DNA of 11,254 nucleotides from JAYZVT01 sp050248375 (lineage in GTDB: Bacteria > Pseudomonadota > Alphaproteobacteria > Rhizobiales > Methyloligellaceae), in the NCBI GenBank assembly GCA_050248375.1, contig JBFWSL010000109.1:1-11254 (forward strand). The letters are read 5' to 3'. A program made the translations under genes and the position numbers. Below, in pieces: positions 1-5,650 of this stretch. Each line of letters opens with the position of its first letter. Position 1 is the stretch's first letter. The notes below the pieces were generated by a model. That model did not search any database. It was not told where the DNA came from and saw nothing but the letters and a program-made list of their open reading frames with translations.

Positions 1-55
1 CCGATATCCGCTCCCACTGCTCGTCGCCAAGGATCAGGCGATCCAGAACTCCCAT
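1..55 (-). CDS. IS5-like transposase, N-terminal fragment (runs off the left edge)
   Basis: Only the first 18 codons are inside the window, read leftward from the ATG at 55-53. The peptide begins MGVLDRLILGDEQWERIS. The L-x-D-E-Q-W-x-x-I pattern is the usual N-terminal opening of DDE transposases of the IS5 family (the DUF4096-type N-terminal domain). A clear ribosome binding site, GGAGG on the minus strand (65-61), lies five bases before the start, so the start is well supported. No catalytic residues are visible. The assignment rests on a short motif plus the repeat-rich non-coding DNA behind it, which is typical of an IS end. The gene may be intact or broken outside the window. Confidence 0.65.
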   Translation of the reverse strand, partial: MGVLDRLILGDEQWERIS

Positions 56-84
56 GGCTGCCTCCAAAAGGCAGTCTTGAATCT

Positions 85-111
85 GATTCCCTCAACCTTG
101 GGAATCCCAAG
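85..111. repeat. Overlapping palindromes at the presumed IS end
   Basis: GATTCCC (85-91) pairs with GGGAATC (100-106) across eight bases. The right half also forms a second palindrome, CTTGGGA (97-103) and TCCCAAG (105-111) around one central base. The two pairings are mutually exclusive. Such structures are common beside IS termini and could limit transcription into the transposase, but no function is shown. Confidence 0.5.
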
Positions 112-174
112 AGTCCACACAACCTAGCGCATCATCCTGCCAGGTGGACTCGCTTGGCCGGTAAGATGATGCGC
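111..174. repeat. Two interleaved inverted repeats
   Basis: GAGTCCAC (111-118) is repeated inverted as GTGGACTC (144-151). GCGCATCATC (127-136) is repeated inverted as GATGATGCGC (165-174); allowing mismatches the latter extends to 127-143 paired with 158-174 (14 of 17 positions). The first repeat straddles one arm of the second, so the two stems cannot both form as simple nested hairpins. Their origin (IS remnant, old insertion scar or regulatory RNA) is unknown. Confidence 0.5.
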
Positions 175-220
175 CAGATCAGCGGCTCCAGCGATCGAAT
201 CTTCCAGATCAGGTGGCCGG

Positions 221-248
221 AAAGAAAAACCCCCGCCGGGGGCGGGGG
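221..248 (-). terminator. Rho-independent terminator, leftward
   Basis: CCCCCGCC (230-237) and GGCGGGGG (241-248) form an eight-base-pair stem made almost wholly of G-C pairs, with a three-base loop. On the minus strand the stem is followed directly by TTTTTCTTT (229-221). It lies about 170 bases past the stop of the mechanosensitive channel gene and is the obvious end of that leftward transcript. Confidence 0.8.
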
Positions 249-417
249 AAGTTTTCATTGGGGGAACGGCCGGGCCAGAAGGAAAAGTCCTGTCTCACCC
301 TGCCGTTAGCAGGAGCGCACGACACATCTGTCCATGCAGGGACATCTGCATCCAGCACGCCGAACATTTGCAGATAATAGGCGTTTTGGCCTGGCCGCGC
401 AATCTTTGCCGCGAAAT

Positions 418-2877
418 TTACGTCTTCTTTCGGGATTTGCGCCCAGACGGACCGGCTGGAACCGCGGGCTTTTCTGCCCCGCCCAGCGCCCTTTCCAGAC
501 GGTCGATGTCGCGAAGCCGGATGTCCCGCTGGGGGTAGGGAATCTCGATGTCCGCCTTGCGGAAGGCCGCCAGGATGGCGAATCGCAGTTCGCTGCGGAC
601 CTTGATGCCCTTGTCCACTTCCCCGACGAAGCCGATAAGGCGGAAATTCAGGGAGCTGTCGGCGAAGTCGTCGAACGTGCAGCGCGGCGCCGGTATCTCG
701 AGAATGTCGGGATGGGAGCGCGCGCATTCGAGCAGGATCGACTGCACCTGCTCGGGGTCCGACTCGTAGCCGACGCCGACATTCACGACGACACGGGCGC
801 GCCGGTGGCGGAAGGTCCAGTTGGTGACGGCGCCGGAGATGAGTTCGGAGTTGGGGATGATGACGAAGTTGCGGTCGAAGGTCTCGATCTCGGTGGCGCG
901 CACGCTGATGTTGCGCACATAGCCTTCATAGCCGCCGACCACCACCCAGTCGCCGACGCTGACCCGGCGCTCCGCCAGCAGGATCAGGCCGGAGACGAAA
1001 TTGTTGACAATGCTCTGAAGCCCGAAGCCGATACCCACGGAGAGGGCGCCGGCGACAAGCGCCAGATTGGAGAAATCCATGCCCGCGTAGGAGACCGCGA
1101 TGATAAGCGCCAGCGCCGCGCCGGCGTAACCGACGACCGTGCGGATGGCGCTGCGGGCGCCCTGGTCGAAGCGCGCCCGGTTGAGGACTCCGGTCTCGAG
1201 CCAGCCCTGGGCTCCGCGCGTGATCCCCAGGCCCACGAGGAAAATGATGCCCGCGATCAGGATCTCGGAAATCGAGATGGTCCAGTTGCCGAACTGGAAG
1301 CCGAAGAAGGCCTTGTGGGCCCAATCGCGGATGTCTCCCCAGTCGAGACCCCATTGCAGCAGGATCAGCATCGCCGCGGCGATCAGCAGGAGCAGGTGAA
1401 GCAGCAGCGAGGCGACGACACCGATGCGCACATACCAGTTGGAATGGGCCGGCTGCTCGGACTCCAGGTCCTGCCTGGGGGAAGACGTGATGCGATCCAC
1501 CAACTGCTCGATGGTGACATGCAGCAGGGCGGCGAGCGCAAGAATGGATCCGGTCAGGATGATCTGTCCGACCAGGAACTTCGAGAGCGCCACGTAGCCC
1601 AGTATCGCGGACAGGAAGACACCAGCCACGAGCAGCGTCAGCAGCAGGCGGATGACGAGATAGCCGGGGCCGGGCGTGCGGGGGCTTTCGCGCTCGCTGG
1701 TGCCGAGCCGCGTCAGGACCATTGCGACGAGGAGCGCCGAGATAAGCAGGGAAATGACAAGGCTCTGCGCGATGGTGACCCGCAGCGGCAGGAACAGGAC
1801 GCGCGTCAGTTCGGTCAGGAAATAGTCGAGGGCCCACAGGGCGAGTACGCCCCAGGCCAGCCAGCGCAGACGGCGGGCTGCCTCTGTAGATACCGGGACG
1901 ATGCGCCACCGCGGCTGGTTGGGCGCCAGTACGGTCTTGGTGAGCGCCATGACCAGTATGACAAGGCAGAAGCAGATGAGCCCGGCGATGGCGAGTTCGC
2001 CGGTGCGCCCGGGCAACTGGCCGGTGAGGCGAAGCCCGGCGTAGAAGACCAGCGCGCCGGCCAGATAGGGCGCCGCGCGCAGGATGGTGACCCCGGCGGC
2101 GGTGGCGGCGCGGCGCAGCAGCGGCGGCGATTCGCGCAGGTCCGACGCCCGGTAGCGCTCGATGGTGGCCCGGGTGGCGCGGCGCAGGCCAAGCGCGGCC
2201 ACAGCGGCGATCAGAAAAACGATGAAGGAGGTCAGCGGCTGGCCGCCGAATTCATGCCATTCGACGTTCAGCAGCCTCAGGCCGTCGGCGGTGACAGGCA
2301 TGGCATCGCGCACGTCCTGCCACAGCGTGATATCGAACGGCGAAGAACTGCGCTTGAGGAGCTGGAGGGAAAACTGCGCGCGCCGCTGGCGGAGGATTTC
2401 CTCGGTGAGCTGCCTGGCCTGGGTGTTCATCACCCGTATGGTCTTGATGGCGCCGTCAAGGTCCGCTGCCTGCTTGGAGAGGTCGCGGCGGAGCTGTGCC
2501 GCGGCTTCCCCCTCGGGCGGGTCCTCGGCCTTGGGAGCCGGGCCCAGCTTGGCGAGCTGGGAATTGACCGCATCGAGCTCGACCTGCCTTGCAGCGAGAT
2601 ACTCGTCCGCGCGTCCGGTCAGGGTCTGGATCTGCTGCCGTGCTGCAATCAAGTGCTCGTCGTCGAGACCGGCGTCCTTGACTGTCTGCTCCAGTTTTTC
2701 CAGCTCGGCCTTCCAGCCGGCAAGCGGCTGCGGCAGTTCAACCGGAGCCGGGGTCTCCGGGCGCGGCTGCGCGTCCGATGCAGGAGGCGTTTCGGATTGC
2801 GGCTGGGTGGCGGCAGGGCCCGCGAGGACGACGGCGGCGAGCAGCAGGGCCAGAAACCGGAGCAATCGATTCGGCAT
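418..2877 (-). CDS. Large mechanosensitive channel of the MscS family with DUF3772-like N-terminal part
   Basis: The 819-residue product begins with a signal peptide (about 1-25: charged start, LLRFLALLLAAVVLAG core), followed by a proline-rich linker and a charged, coiled-coil-prone periplasmic region (about 50-180). Some ten or eleven membrane helices follow (about 215-630). The MscS core starts near residue 605: the pore helix has the Ala/Gly pattern ALVAGALSVGIGFGLQSIVN, followed by the beta domain with VGDWVVVGGYEGYV, IPNSELISGAVTNWT and a cytoplasmic alpha/beta domain ending near 785. Channels of this type open under membrane tension and release solutes during osmotic downshock. The length far exceeds E. 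coli MscS (286 residues) and fits the MscK/DUF3772 class. I chose the ATG at 2877 because GGTGGAG lies just before it; an in-frame GTG at 2886 is possible but has no good ribosome binding site. It lies 126 bases downstream of fliP on the same strand, so co-transcription is possible. A flagellar role is not shown. Confidence 0.9.
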   Translation of the reverse strand: MPNRLLRFLALLLAAVVLAGPAATQPQSETPPASDAQPRPETPAPVELPQPLAGWKAELEKLEQTVKDAGLDDEHLIAARQQIQTLTGRADEYLAARQVELDAVNSQLAKLGPAPKAEDPPEGEAAAQLRRDLSKQAADLDGAIKTIRVMNTQARQLTEEILRQRRAQFSLQLLKRSSSPFDITLWQDVRDAMPVTADGLRLLNVEWHEFGGQPLTSFIVFLIAAVAALGLRRATRATIERYRASDLRESPPLLRRAATAAGVTILRAAPYLAGALVFYAGLRLTGQLPGRTGELAIAGLICFCLVILVMALTKTVLAPNQPRWRIVPVSTEAARRLRWLAWGVLALWALDYFLTELTRVLFLPLRVTIAQSLVISLLISALLVAMVLTRLGTSERESPRTPGPGYLVIRLLLTLLVAGVFLSAILGYVALSKFLVGQIILTGSILALAALLHVTIEQLVDRITSSPRQDLESEQPAHSNWYVRIGVVASLLLHLLLLIAAAMLILLQWGLDWGDIRDWAHKAFFGFQFGNWTISISEILIAGIIFLVGLGITRGAQGWLETGVLNRARFDQGARSAIRTVVGYAGAALALIIAVSYAGMDFSNLALVAGALSVGIGFGLQSIVNNFVSGLILLAERRVSVGDWVVVGGYEGYVRNISVRATEIETFDRNFVIIPNSELISGAVTNWTFRHRRARVVVNVGVGYESDPEQVQSILLECARSHPDILEIPAPRCTFDDFADSSLNFRLIGFVGEVDKGIKVRSELRFAILAAFRKADIEIPYPQRDIRLRDIDRLERALGGAEKPAVPAGPSGRKSRKKT

Positions 2878-2937
2878 GATCTCCACCAGCGTTCCGGCTC
2901 CGGGCTGGCAGGGCCAGAAGCCGTGTCATGTCAGGCA

Positions 2938-2955
2938 GACCGATGAGAATCGGTC
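2938..2955. repeat. Hairpin between fliP and the channel gene
   Basis: GACCGAT (2938-2944) and ATCGGTC (2949-2955) form a perfect seven-base-pair stem around a four-base loop, GAGA on the plus strand and TCTC on the minus strand. No T-run follows on either strand, so it is not a classic terminator. It may stabilise or process a fliOP-channel transcript. Confidence 0.5.
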
Positions 2956-2969
2956 CGCCGGATCAGGGA

Positions 2970-2977
2970 GTTCTAGC
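2970..2977 (-). promoter_or_regulatory. Possible -10 element for the channel gene
   Basis: The minus strand reads GCTAGAAC, an exact match to the housekeeping -10 consensus GCTANAWC reported for Caulobacter. No good -35 sits at normal distance, so this is only a weak hint that the channel gene has its own promoter, about 100 bases before its start. Confidence 0.22.
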
Positions 2978-2989
2978 CGATATTCAGGC

Positions 2990-3012
2990 AAAAAGGGGCT
3001 TCGCTACAAGCC
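2990..3012 (-). terminator. Weak terminator-like hairpin at the fliP stop codon
   Basis: Reading leftward, GGCTT (3012-3008) pairs with AAGCC (3001-2997) around a six-base loop that contains the fliP stop codon, followed by CC and five Ts. The stem is only five base pairs, so at best it would give partial termination between fliP and the channel gene. Confidence 0.25.
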
Positions 3013-3789
3013 GTAGCTCTGCACCAGACTGCCGGCCACCAGATGCCACCCGTCCACGAGGACGAAGAAAATCAGCTTGAAGGGCAGCGAAATTATGACC
3101 GGCGGCAGCATCATCATGCCCATGGACATGAGCACCGAGGCGACCACCATGTCGATGACGATGAAGGGCACAAAGAGAAGGAATCCGATCTCGAAGGCCC
3201 GCTTCAGTTCGGAGATCATGAAGGCAGGGACCAACACGCGCAGGCTGACGTCCTCCGGCTTTTCGGGCCGGTTCTCGCCCGACATGTTCATGAACAGGCC
3301 GAGGTCCTTCTCGCGCACATGATGCAGCATGAAGCCCTGGAAAGGTTCGGTGGCCTTGTCGAAGGCCTGACTCATCTCGATCTCGTCGTCGATCAGCGGC
3401 TTGATGCCGGCGTCGTAGGCCTGCTGGAAAACGGGAGCCATCACGAATGCGGTCAGGAACAGCGCCAGGCTGACCACGACCGCATTGGGGGGCGATTGCT
3501 GCACGCCGATGGCCGTGCGGAGCAGCGACAGCACCACGACGATGCGCGTGAAGGAAGTCACCATCACCAGAATCGACGGCGCCAGGCTAAGCACCGTGAC
3601 CAGGGCGATGATCTGGACCGCGCGCTCGGTCAACCCGCCGCCCCCGTCGGCGTCCCCCAGCCCGATGGTCAGGGTCTGGGCGAGGGCGGGGCCAGCCGAA
3701 ATGGCGACAGCGGCCATGGAAACGAGAACGACCGCGGAAAGGCGGCGGAGAATTCGGCTGCTTGCAGGCTCAGTTCGGTTCGTTGACAT
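3004..3789 (-). CDS. fliP: Flagellar export gate protein FliP
   Basis: FliP is the main ring-forming subunit (five copies) of the FliP5Q4R1 export gate in the inner membrane. The chosen ATG at 3789 gives 261 residues, near the family norm of about 245. Residues 1-37 form a cleavable signal peptide (RILRRLS then a hydrophobic core, ending ALA before Q38), as expected for FliP. Family features follow: RAVQIIALVTVLSLAPSIL, the SFTRIVVVLSLLR block, PPNAVVVSLALFLTAF, and the C-terminal block with PAFMISELKRAFEIGF. The methionine-rich MSMGMMMLPP matches the loop known to act as a gasket in the gate. The reading frame stays open up to 3894, but the extra residues are not FliP-like and lie inside fliO. 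The start overlaps the end of fliO by 20 bases, which suggests translational coupling. No strong ribosome binding site precedes it. Confidence 0.95.
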   Translation of the reverse strand: MSTNRTEPASSRILRRLSAVVLVSMAAVAISAGPALAQTLTIGLGDADGGGGLTERAVQIIALVTVLSLAPSILVMVTSFTRIVVVLSLLRTAIGVQQSPPNAVVVSLALFLTAFVMAPVFQQAYDAGIKPLIDDEIEMSQAFDKATEPFQGFMLHHVREKDLGLFMNMSGENRPEKPEDVSLRVLVPAFMISELKRAFEIGFLLFVPFIVIDMVVASVLMSMGMMMLPPVIISLPFKLIFFVLVDGWHLVAGSLVQSYGL

Positions 3790-4153
3790 CTTGCGTCCGG
3801 TAGCTGTCGCCGGGCGCATACGCTGCGGGTTCGCTGCGCTGCTCGTAGGCAGGAGACTCCTCGGACGGCTGCGGACGCTTGATGCCGGTTTCAATCAGCA
3901 TGTCGACCGGGCCGCCCGTCATGATCAGATGCTCGACGTCGTCGCGCCTGATCAGGATGAGCCGCCTGCGGCCGTCCACGGATTGATGCGTCACGATCCC
4001 GAGCCGGCGGTCGCGGCCCCGCAGGAAGTTGCCCGCGGTGCTTCCACCCTTGGACAGCAGGCCCTTCAGCACCCATGCGCCGATGGCGATGAGCGCTATG
4101 ACGAAGATGAAGGCTGCCGCGTAGGTAATCAGATTGTTGAGATCGTTCGGCAT
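3770..4153 (-). CDS. fliO: Flagellar biosynthesis protein FliO
   Basis: FliO is a small membrane protein that helps the FliP ring assemble and is not part of the final export gate. The 127-residue product has one N-terminal membrane helix (about 8-28, LITYAAAFIFVIALIAIGAW), then a basic cytoplasmic domain with RDRRLGIVTHQSVDGRRRLILIRRDDVEHLIMTG, the beta-rich pattern seen in FliO, and a charged low-complexity tail. I placed the start at ATG 4153; a GTG two codons upstream (4159) is also possible, and neither has a strong ribosome binding site. The gene directly precedes and overlaps fliP. Its predicted promoter lies at about 4308-4337 under a CtrA box, leaving an untranslated leader of roughly 150 bases. 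FliO sequences diverge widely, but size, topology and position before fliP make the call firm. Confidence 0.88.
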   Translation of the reverse strand: MPNDLNNLITYAAAFIFVIALIAIGAWVLKGLLSKGGSTAGNFLRGRDRRLGIVTHQSVDGRRRLILIRRDDVEHLIMTGGPVDMLIETGIKRPQPSEESPAYEQRSEPAAYAPGDSYRTQDVNEPN

Positions 4154-4217
4154 TGGCACTCACTTGGTCCGCCGCAGCCTGGTTCCCTGCCTGCTCGGCG
4201 TATGGTTAACGTCGGTA

Positions 4218-4230
4218 GGCAAAAATTGCC
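4218..4230. promoter_or_regulatory. Palindromic operator, ftr-like copy 1
   Basis: GGCAAAAATTGCC is a palindrome with five-base arms. It matches copy 2 (4347-4359) at 11 of 13 positions. From memory the shape resembles Caulobacter ftr elements bound by FlbD, which activate sigma54 flagellar promoters and repress class II ones. It lies about 70-85 bases downstream of the predicted fliO transcription start. Confidence 0.45.
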
Positions 4231-4240
4231 GCCGCGGACC

Positions 4241-4256
4241 CTAATAAATGGTTAAC
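4241..4256 (+). promoter_or_regulatory. Second CtrA box (one mismatch)
   Basis: CTAA (4241-4244), seven bases, then TTAAC (4252-4256) differs from the CtrA consensus at one base. It lies within the predicted fliO leader and about 155 bases before flgB. No convincing -10 sits at the right distance on either strand, so it may be a helper or repressor site. Confidence 0.4.
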
Positions 4257-4307
4257 TTCCCCGCCTTGCGTTCCGATTTTTCAGGCCGGCGCGCCCAGGC
4301 CGCACTC

Positions 4308-4336
4308 CCTATAGCCCAACCTTAACGTCTTTTTAA
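4308..4336 (-). promoter_or_regulatory. Sigma70-like promoter driving fliO-fliP
   Basis: On the minus strand, TTAAAA (4336-4331) is a four-of-six -35 match. It is followed by a 17-base spacer and TATAGG (4313-4308) as the -10, preceded by GC as in the GCTANAWC consensus. The start of transcription would be near 4301. The imperfect -35 covered by a CtrA box is typical of promoters that need this activator. Confidence 0.5.
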
Positions 4337-4337
4337 C
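4322..4337 (-). promoter_or_regulatory. CtrA box (perfect TTAA-N7-TTAAC)
   Basis: TTAA (4322-4325), seven bases, then TTAAC (4333-4337) is an exact match to the CtrA consensus of Caulobacter and relatives. It overlaps the -35 region of the leftward promoter predicted at 4308-4336, the usual layout at CtrA-activated class II flagellar promoters. CtrA~P would thus be expected to activate fliO-fliP. Confidence 0.7.
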
Positions 4338-4344
4338 CCTAAGG

Positions 4345-4361
4345 CCGGCAAAGTTTGCCGG
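4345..4361. promoter_or_regulatory. Palindromic operator, ftr-like copy 2
   Basis: CCGGCAAAGTTTGCCGG is a perfect palindrome with eight-base arms around one central base. Its 13-base core is the same type as copy 1. It lies between the perfect CtrA box and the sigma54-like candidate before flgB, so a regulator bound here could act on both promoters. Confidence 0.5.
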
Positions 4362-4374
4362 GCACCAATGGCGC
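4360..4374 (+). promoter_or_regulatory. Candidate sigma54 promoter for flgB
   Basis: GGGCAC (4360-4365), five bases, then GCGC (4371-4374) keeps the GG and GC dinucleotides at the required ten-base separation and matches TGGCAC at five of six bases. The -12 part matches TTGC at only two of four bases. Transcription would start near 4386, leaving a leader of about 27 bases with the flgB ribosome binding site. A sigma54 promoter fits the class of rod genes, but the match is moderate. Confidence 0.35.
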
Positions 4375-4412
4375 GCGGAAACCATTCGCCGCGCCGGGGA
4401 AAGGAACGGAAC

Positions 4413-4820
4413 ATGGCTATCGGCGACCTGAGGCTGCTTTCGATGATGAAAGCCAAGATGGGCTGGCACCAGGCCCGCCAGCAGGTTCTGGCCGATAACG
4501 TGGCCAATTCGGATACGCCGGGCTACAGGCCGCACGAATTGCAAACCTTCAAGTTCGACGGGCCGATGCCGGCGCGCGGCGTGGGGCCGGTGGCGGCCGT
4601 GCGCACCGACCAGGCGCATTTCGCCGCGGCGATGGGGCCGCAATCGGCTTTCCGGATCAACCGCACGGGAGGCTGGGAGATCACCCCGGCCGGCAACGCG
4701 GTCGTGCTTGAAGAGCAGATGATGAAGGTCGCCTCGAACCAGTTCGACTACCAGCTCGCCTCGACGCTGTATTCGCGCTCGCTGGGCATGCTGCGCACGG
4801 CGCTTGGACGCTCGGCGTAG
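4413..4820 (+). CDS. flgB: Flagellar proximal rod protein FlgB
   Basis: FlgB forms the base of the flagellar rod, next to FliE and FlgC, and is exported through the flagellar type III gate. The 135-residue product matches the family in length. The N-terminal rod motif reads QVLADNVANSDTPGYRPHEL (about 26-45), the conserved asparagine-rich segment of rod and hook proteins. The C-terminal helix contains LEEQMMKVASNQFDYQLASTLYSRSLGMLRTALG, also typical. I chose the ATG at 4413 over an upstream in-frame ATG at 4368 because AAAGGAAC precedes it, the family alignment starts there, and 4368 overlaps the sigma54-like candidate. It is the first gene of the rightward cluster, with flgC 26 bases downstream. 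Confidence 0.95.
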   Translation: MAIGDLRLLSMMKAKMGWHQARQQVLADNVANSDTPGYRPHELQTFKFDGPMPARGVGPVAAVRTDQAHFAAAMGPQSAFRINRTGGWEITPAGNAVVLEEQMMKVASNQFDYQLASTLYSRSLGMLRTALGRSA

Positions 4821-4846
4821 GGTCCGAAAGACGGCAGGAGGAACAC

Positions 4847-5257
4847 ATGGACTTCTTCGCTTCCATGAAGATCGCGGCGGCGGGCCTGAAGGCCCAGAGC
4901 GGCCGCATGCGGGTGATCGCGGAAAACCTGGCCAATGCCGAATCGACCGCTACCGCGCGGGGCGAAGACCCGTACCGCCGCAAGATTCCGACCTTCCAGC
5001 AGATCTATGACCGGGAGATCGGACAGGACGTGGTGCGGCTCGACAAGGTCAAGAAGGACATGTCGGACTTCAACATCCGCTACGAGCCTGGCCATCCGGC
5101 TGCGGACGAGAAGGGATACGTGCGCACGCCGAATGTGAGTTCGCTGATCGAGAGCATGGACCTGCGCGAGGCGCAGCGCAGCTACGAAGCCAATCTGAAC
5201 GTGATCTCGGCGACGCGCCGCATGCTGGCGCGGACGCTGGAAATCCTGCGCGTATGA
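4847..5257 (+). CDS. flgC: Flagellar proximal rod protein FlgC
   Basis: FlgC is a proximal rod subunit that stacks with FlgB and FlgF. The 136-residue product has the expected length. The N-terminal part MKIAAAGLKAQSGRMRVIAENLANAEST (about 6-33) carries the rod signature with ENLANAES. The middle has YVRTPNVSSLIESMDLREAQRSYEANLNVISATRRMLARTLEIL, the FlgC C-terminal helix. A strong ribosome binding site, AGGAGG, lies about seven bases before the ATG at 4847. It sits 26 bases after flgB and 25 before fliE, clearly one transcription unit. Nothing unusual is seen. Confidence 0.96.
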   Translation: MDFFASMKIAAAGLKAQSGRMRVIAENLANAESTATARGEDPYRRKIPTFQQIYDREIGQDVVRLDKVKKDMSDFNIRYEPGHPAADEKGYVRTPNVSSLIESMDLREAQRSYEANLNVISATRRMLARTLEILRV

Positions 5258-5282
5258 CGCGGGCTGAAGGAGGGCAGGGCAC

Positions 5283-5603
5283 ATGAGCATGACGGCGATG
5301 CTGGCGAACAACGCCTACGCCACGGCGGCGAAGCTCACCGGCACCGGCGCGGGCGGCGCGGCGGCCACGCCCAGGGCGGTCGATCCGGGGACCTTCGCCA
5401 ACCTGGTCGAGTCGGCCATGGAAGGCGTCACCAACGCCGGCAAGACGGCCGAGGCCAAGACCGCCGATCTCGCCGCCGGCAAGGCCGACGTGCTCGACGT
5501 GGTTACGGCGGTGGCGGAGACCGAAGTGGCGCTGGAAGCGCTGGTGACGGTGCGCGACAGGGTGATCTCGTCCTATCAGGACATCCTGAATATGCCTATC
5601 TGA
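5283..5603 (+). CDS. fliE: Flagellar hook-basal body protein FliE
   Basis: FliE joins the MS-ring and export gate to the proximal rod and is needed early for rod export. The product has 106 residues, as usual. Its first third is rich in alanine, glycine and threonine (low complexity). The conserved part runs from about residue 38: FANLVESAMEGVTNAGKTAEAKTADLAAGKADVLDVVTAVAETEVALEALVTVRDRVISSYQDILNMPI, where VVTAVAETEVALEALVTVRDRVISSYQDI is the family signature. The ribosome binding site GGAGGG lies about nine bases before the ATG at 5283; a second ATG two codons on (5289) is less well placed. It is third in the rightward cluster. Confidence 0.95.
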   Translation: MSMTAMLANNAYATAAKLTGTGAGGAAATPRAVDPGTFANLVESAMEGVTNAGKTAEAKTADLAAGKADVLDVVTAVAETEVALEALVTVRDRVISSYQDILNMPI

Positions 5604-5650
5604 CAATGTCTTATTGATTTTGTTTAACAAATCACAACAAGGGGCGTCAA
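5604..5650. other. AT-rich linker between fliE and fliQ
   Basis: These 47 bases are much richer in A+T than the neighbouring genes and include the imperfect hairpin TTGTT (5620s) / AACAA around TTTAACAAATC (5623-5633) and one CtrA half-site, TTAAC at 5624-5628. The fliQ ribosome binding site AAGGGG (5639-5644) is at the end. No complete promoter or CtrA box can be assembled. Confidence 0.35.

Larger units (their letters stand above)
1..111 (-). mobile_element. End of an IS5-like insertion sequence (outer boundary not resolved)
   Basis: The transposase start at 55 points away from the right, so the 5' end of the IS should lie a few tens of bases to its right. GAATCTGATTCCC at 79-91 and the palindromes at 85-106 and 97-111 are candidates for the terminal or subterminal sequence. 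I cannot see the other end or a target duplication, so 111 is only an estimate of the boundary. Confidence 0.4.
56..417. other. Non-coding stretch between the IS5-like gene and the channel gene
   Basis: These 362 bases hold the transposase ribosome binding site, the palindromes at 85-174 and the leftward terminator at 221-248. The remaining part, 252-417, lies downstream of the channel stop codon and would be its 3' untranslated region. I see no convincing gene there. The only reading frame that crosses it on the minus strand runs through the terminator and is a frame-shifted shadow of the channel gene. Confidence 0.6.
4154..4412. promoter_or_regulatory. Divergent control region between fliO and flgB
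   Basis: These 259 bases separate the leftward fliO-fliP genes from the rightward flgB cluster. They are visibly richer in A+T than the genes on both sides and carry two CtrA-type boxes, two GGCAA/TTGCC palindromes, a sigma70-like promoter facing fliO and a sigma54-like candidate facing flgB, each listed separately. The 9-mer ATGGTTAAC also occurs twice, at 4202-4210 and 4248-4256. Confidence 0.75.

Noticed and set aside
209..727. 172-codon minus-strand frame past the channel stop
   Set aside because: It overlaps the channel gene out of frame and continues through the terminator at 221-248, so a real gene is unlikely.
334..2946. 870-codon plus-strand frame opposite the channel gene
   Set aside because: Its composition (Asp, Gln, Arg rich) mirrors the complement of membrane-protein codons, and the channel on the minus strand has clear MscS motifs.
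4153..4168. TTGGCACTCACTTGGT as a sigma54 promoter for flgB
   Set aside because: The -24 half is perfect, but at correct spacing the -12 dinucleotide is GT instead of GC, and it would leave a leader of over 200 bases overlapping the fliO start.
4368..4412. Upstream in-frame start extending FlgB by 15 residues
   Set aside because: The extension is not FlgB-like, has no ribosome binding site and overlaps the promoter candidate.
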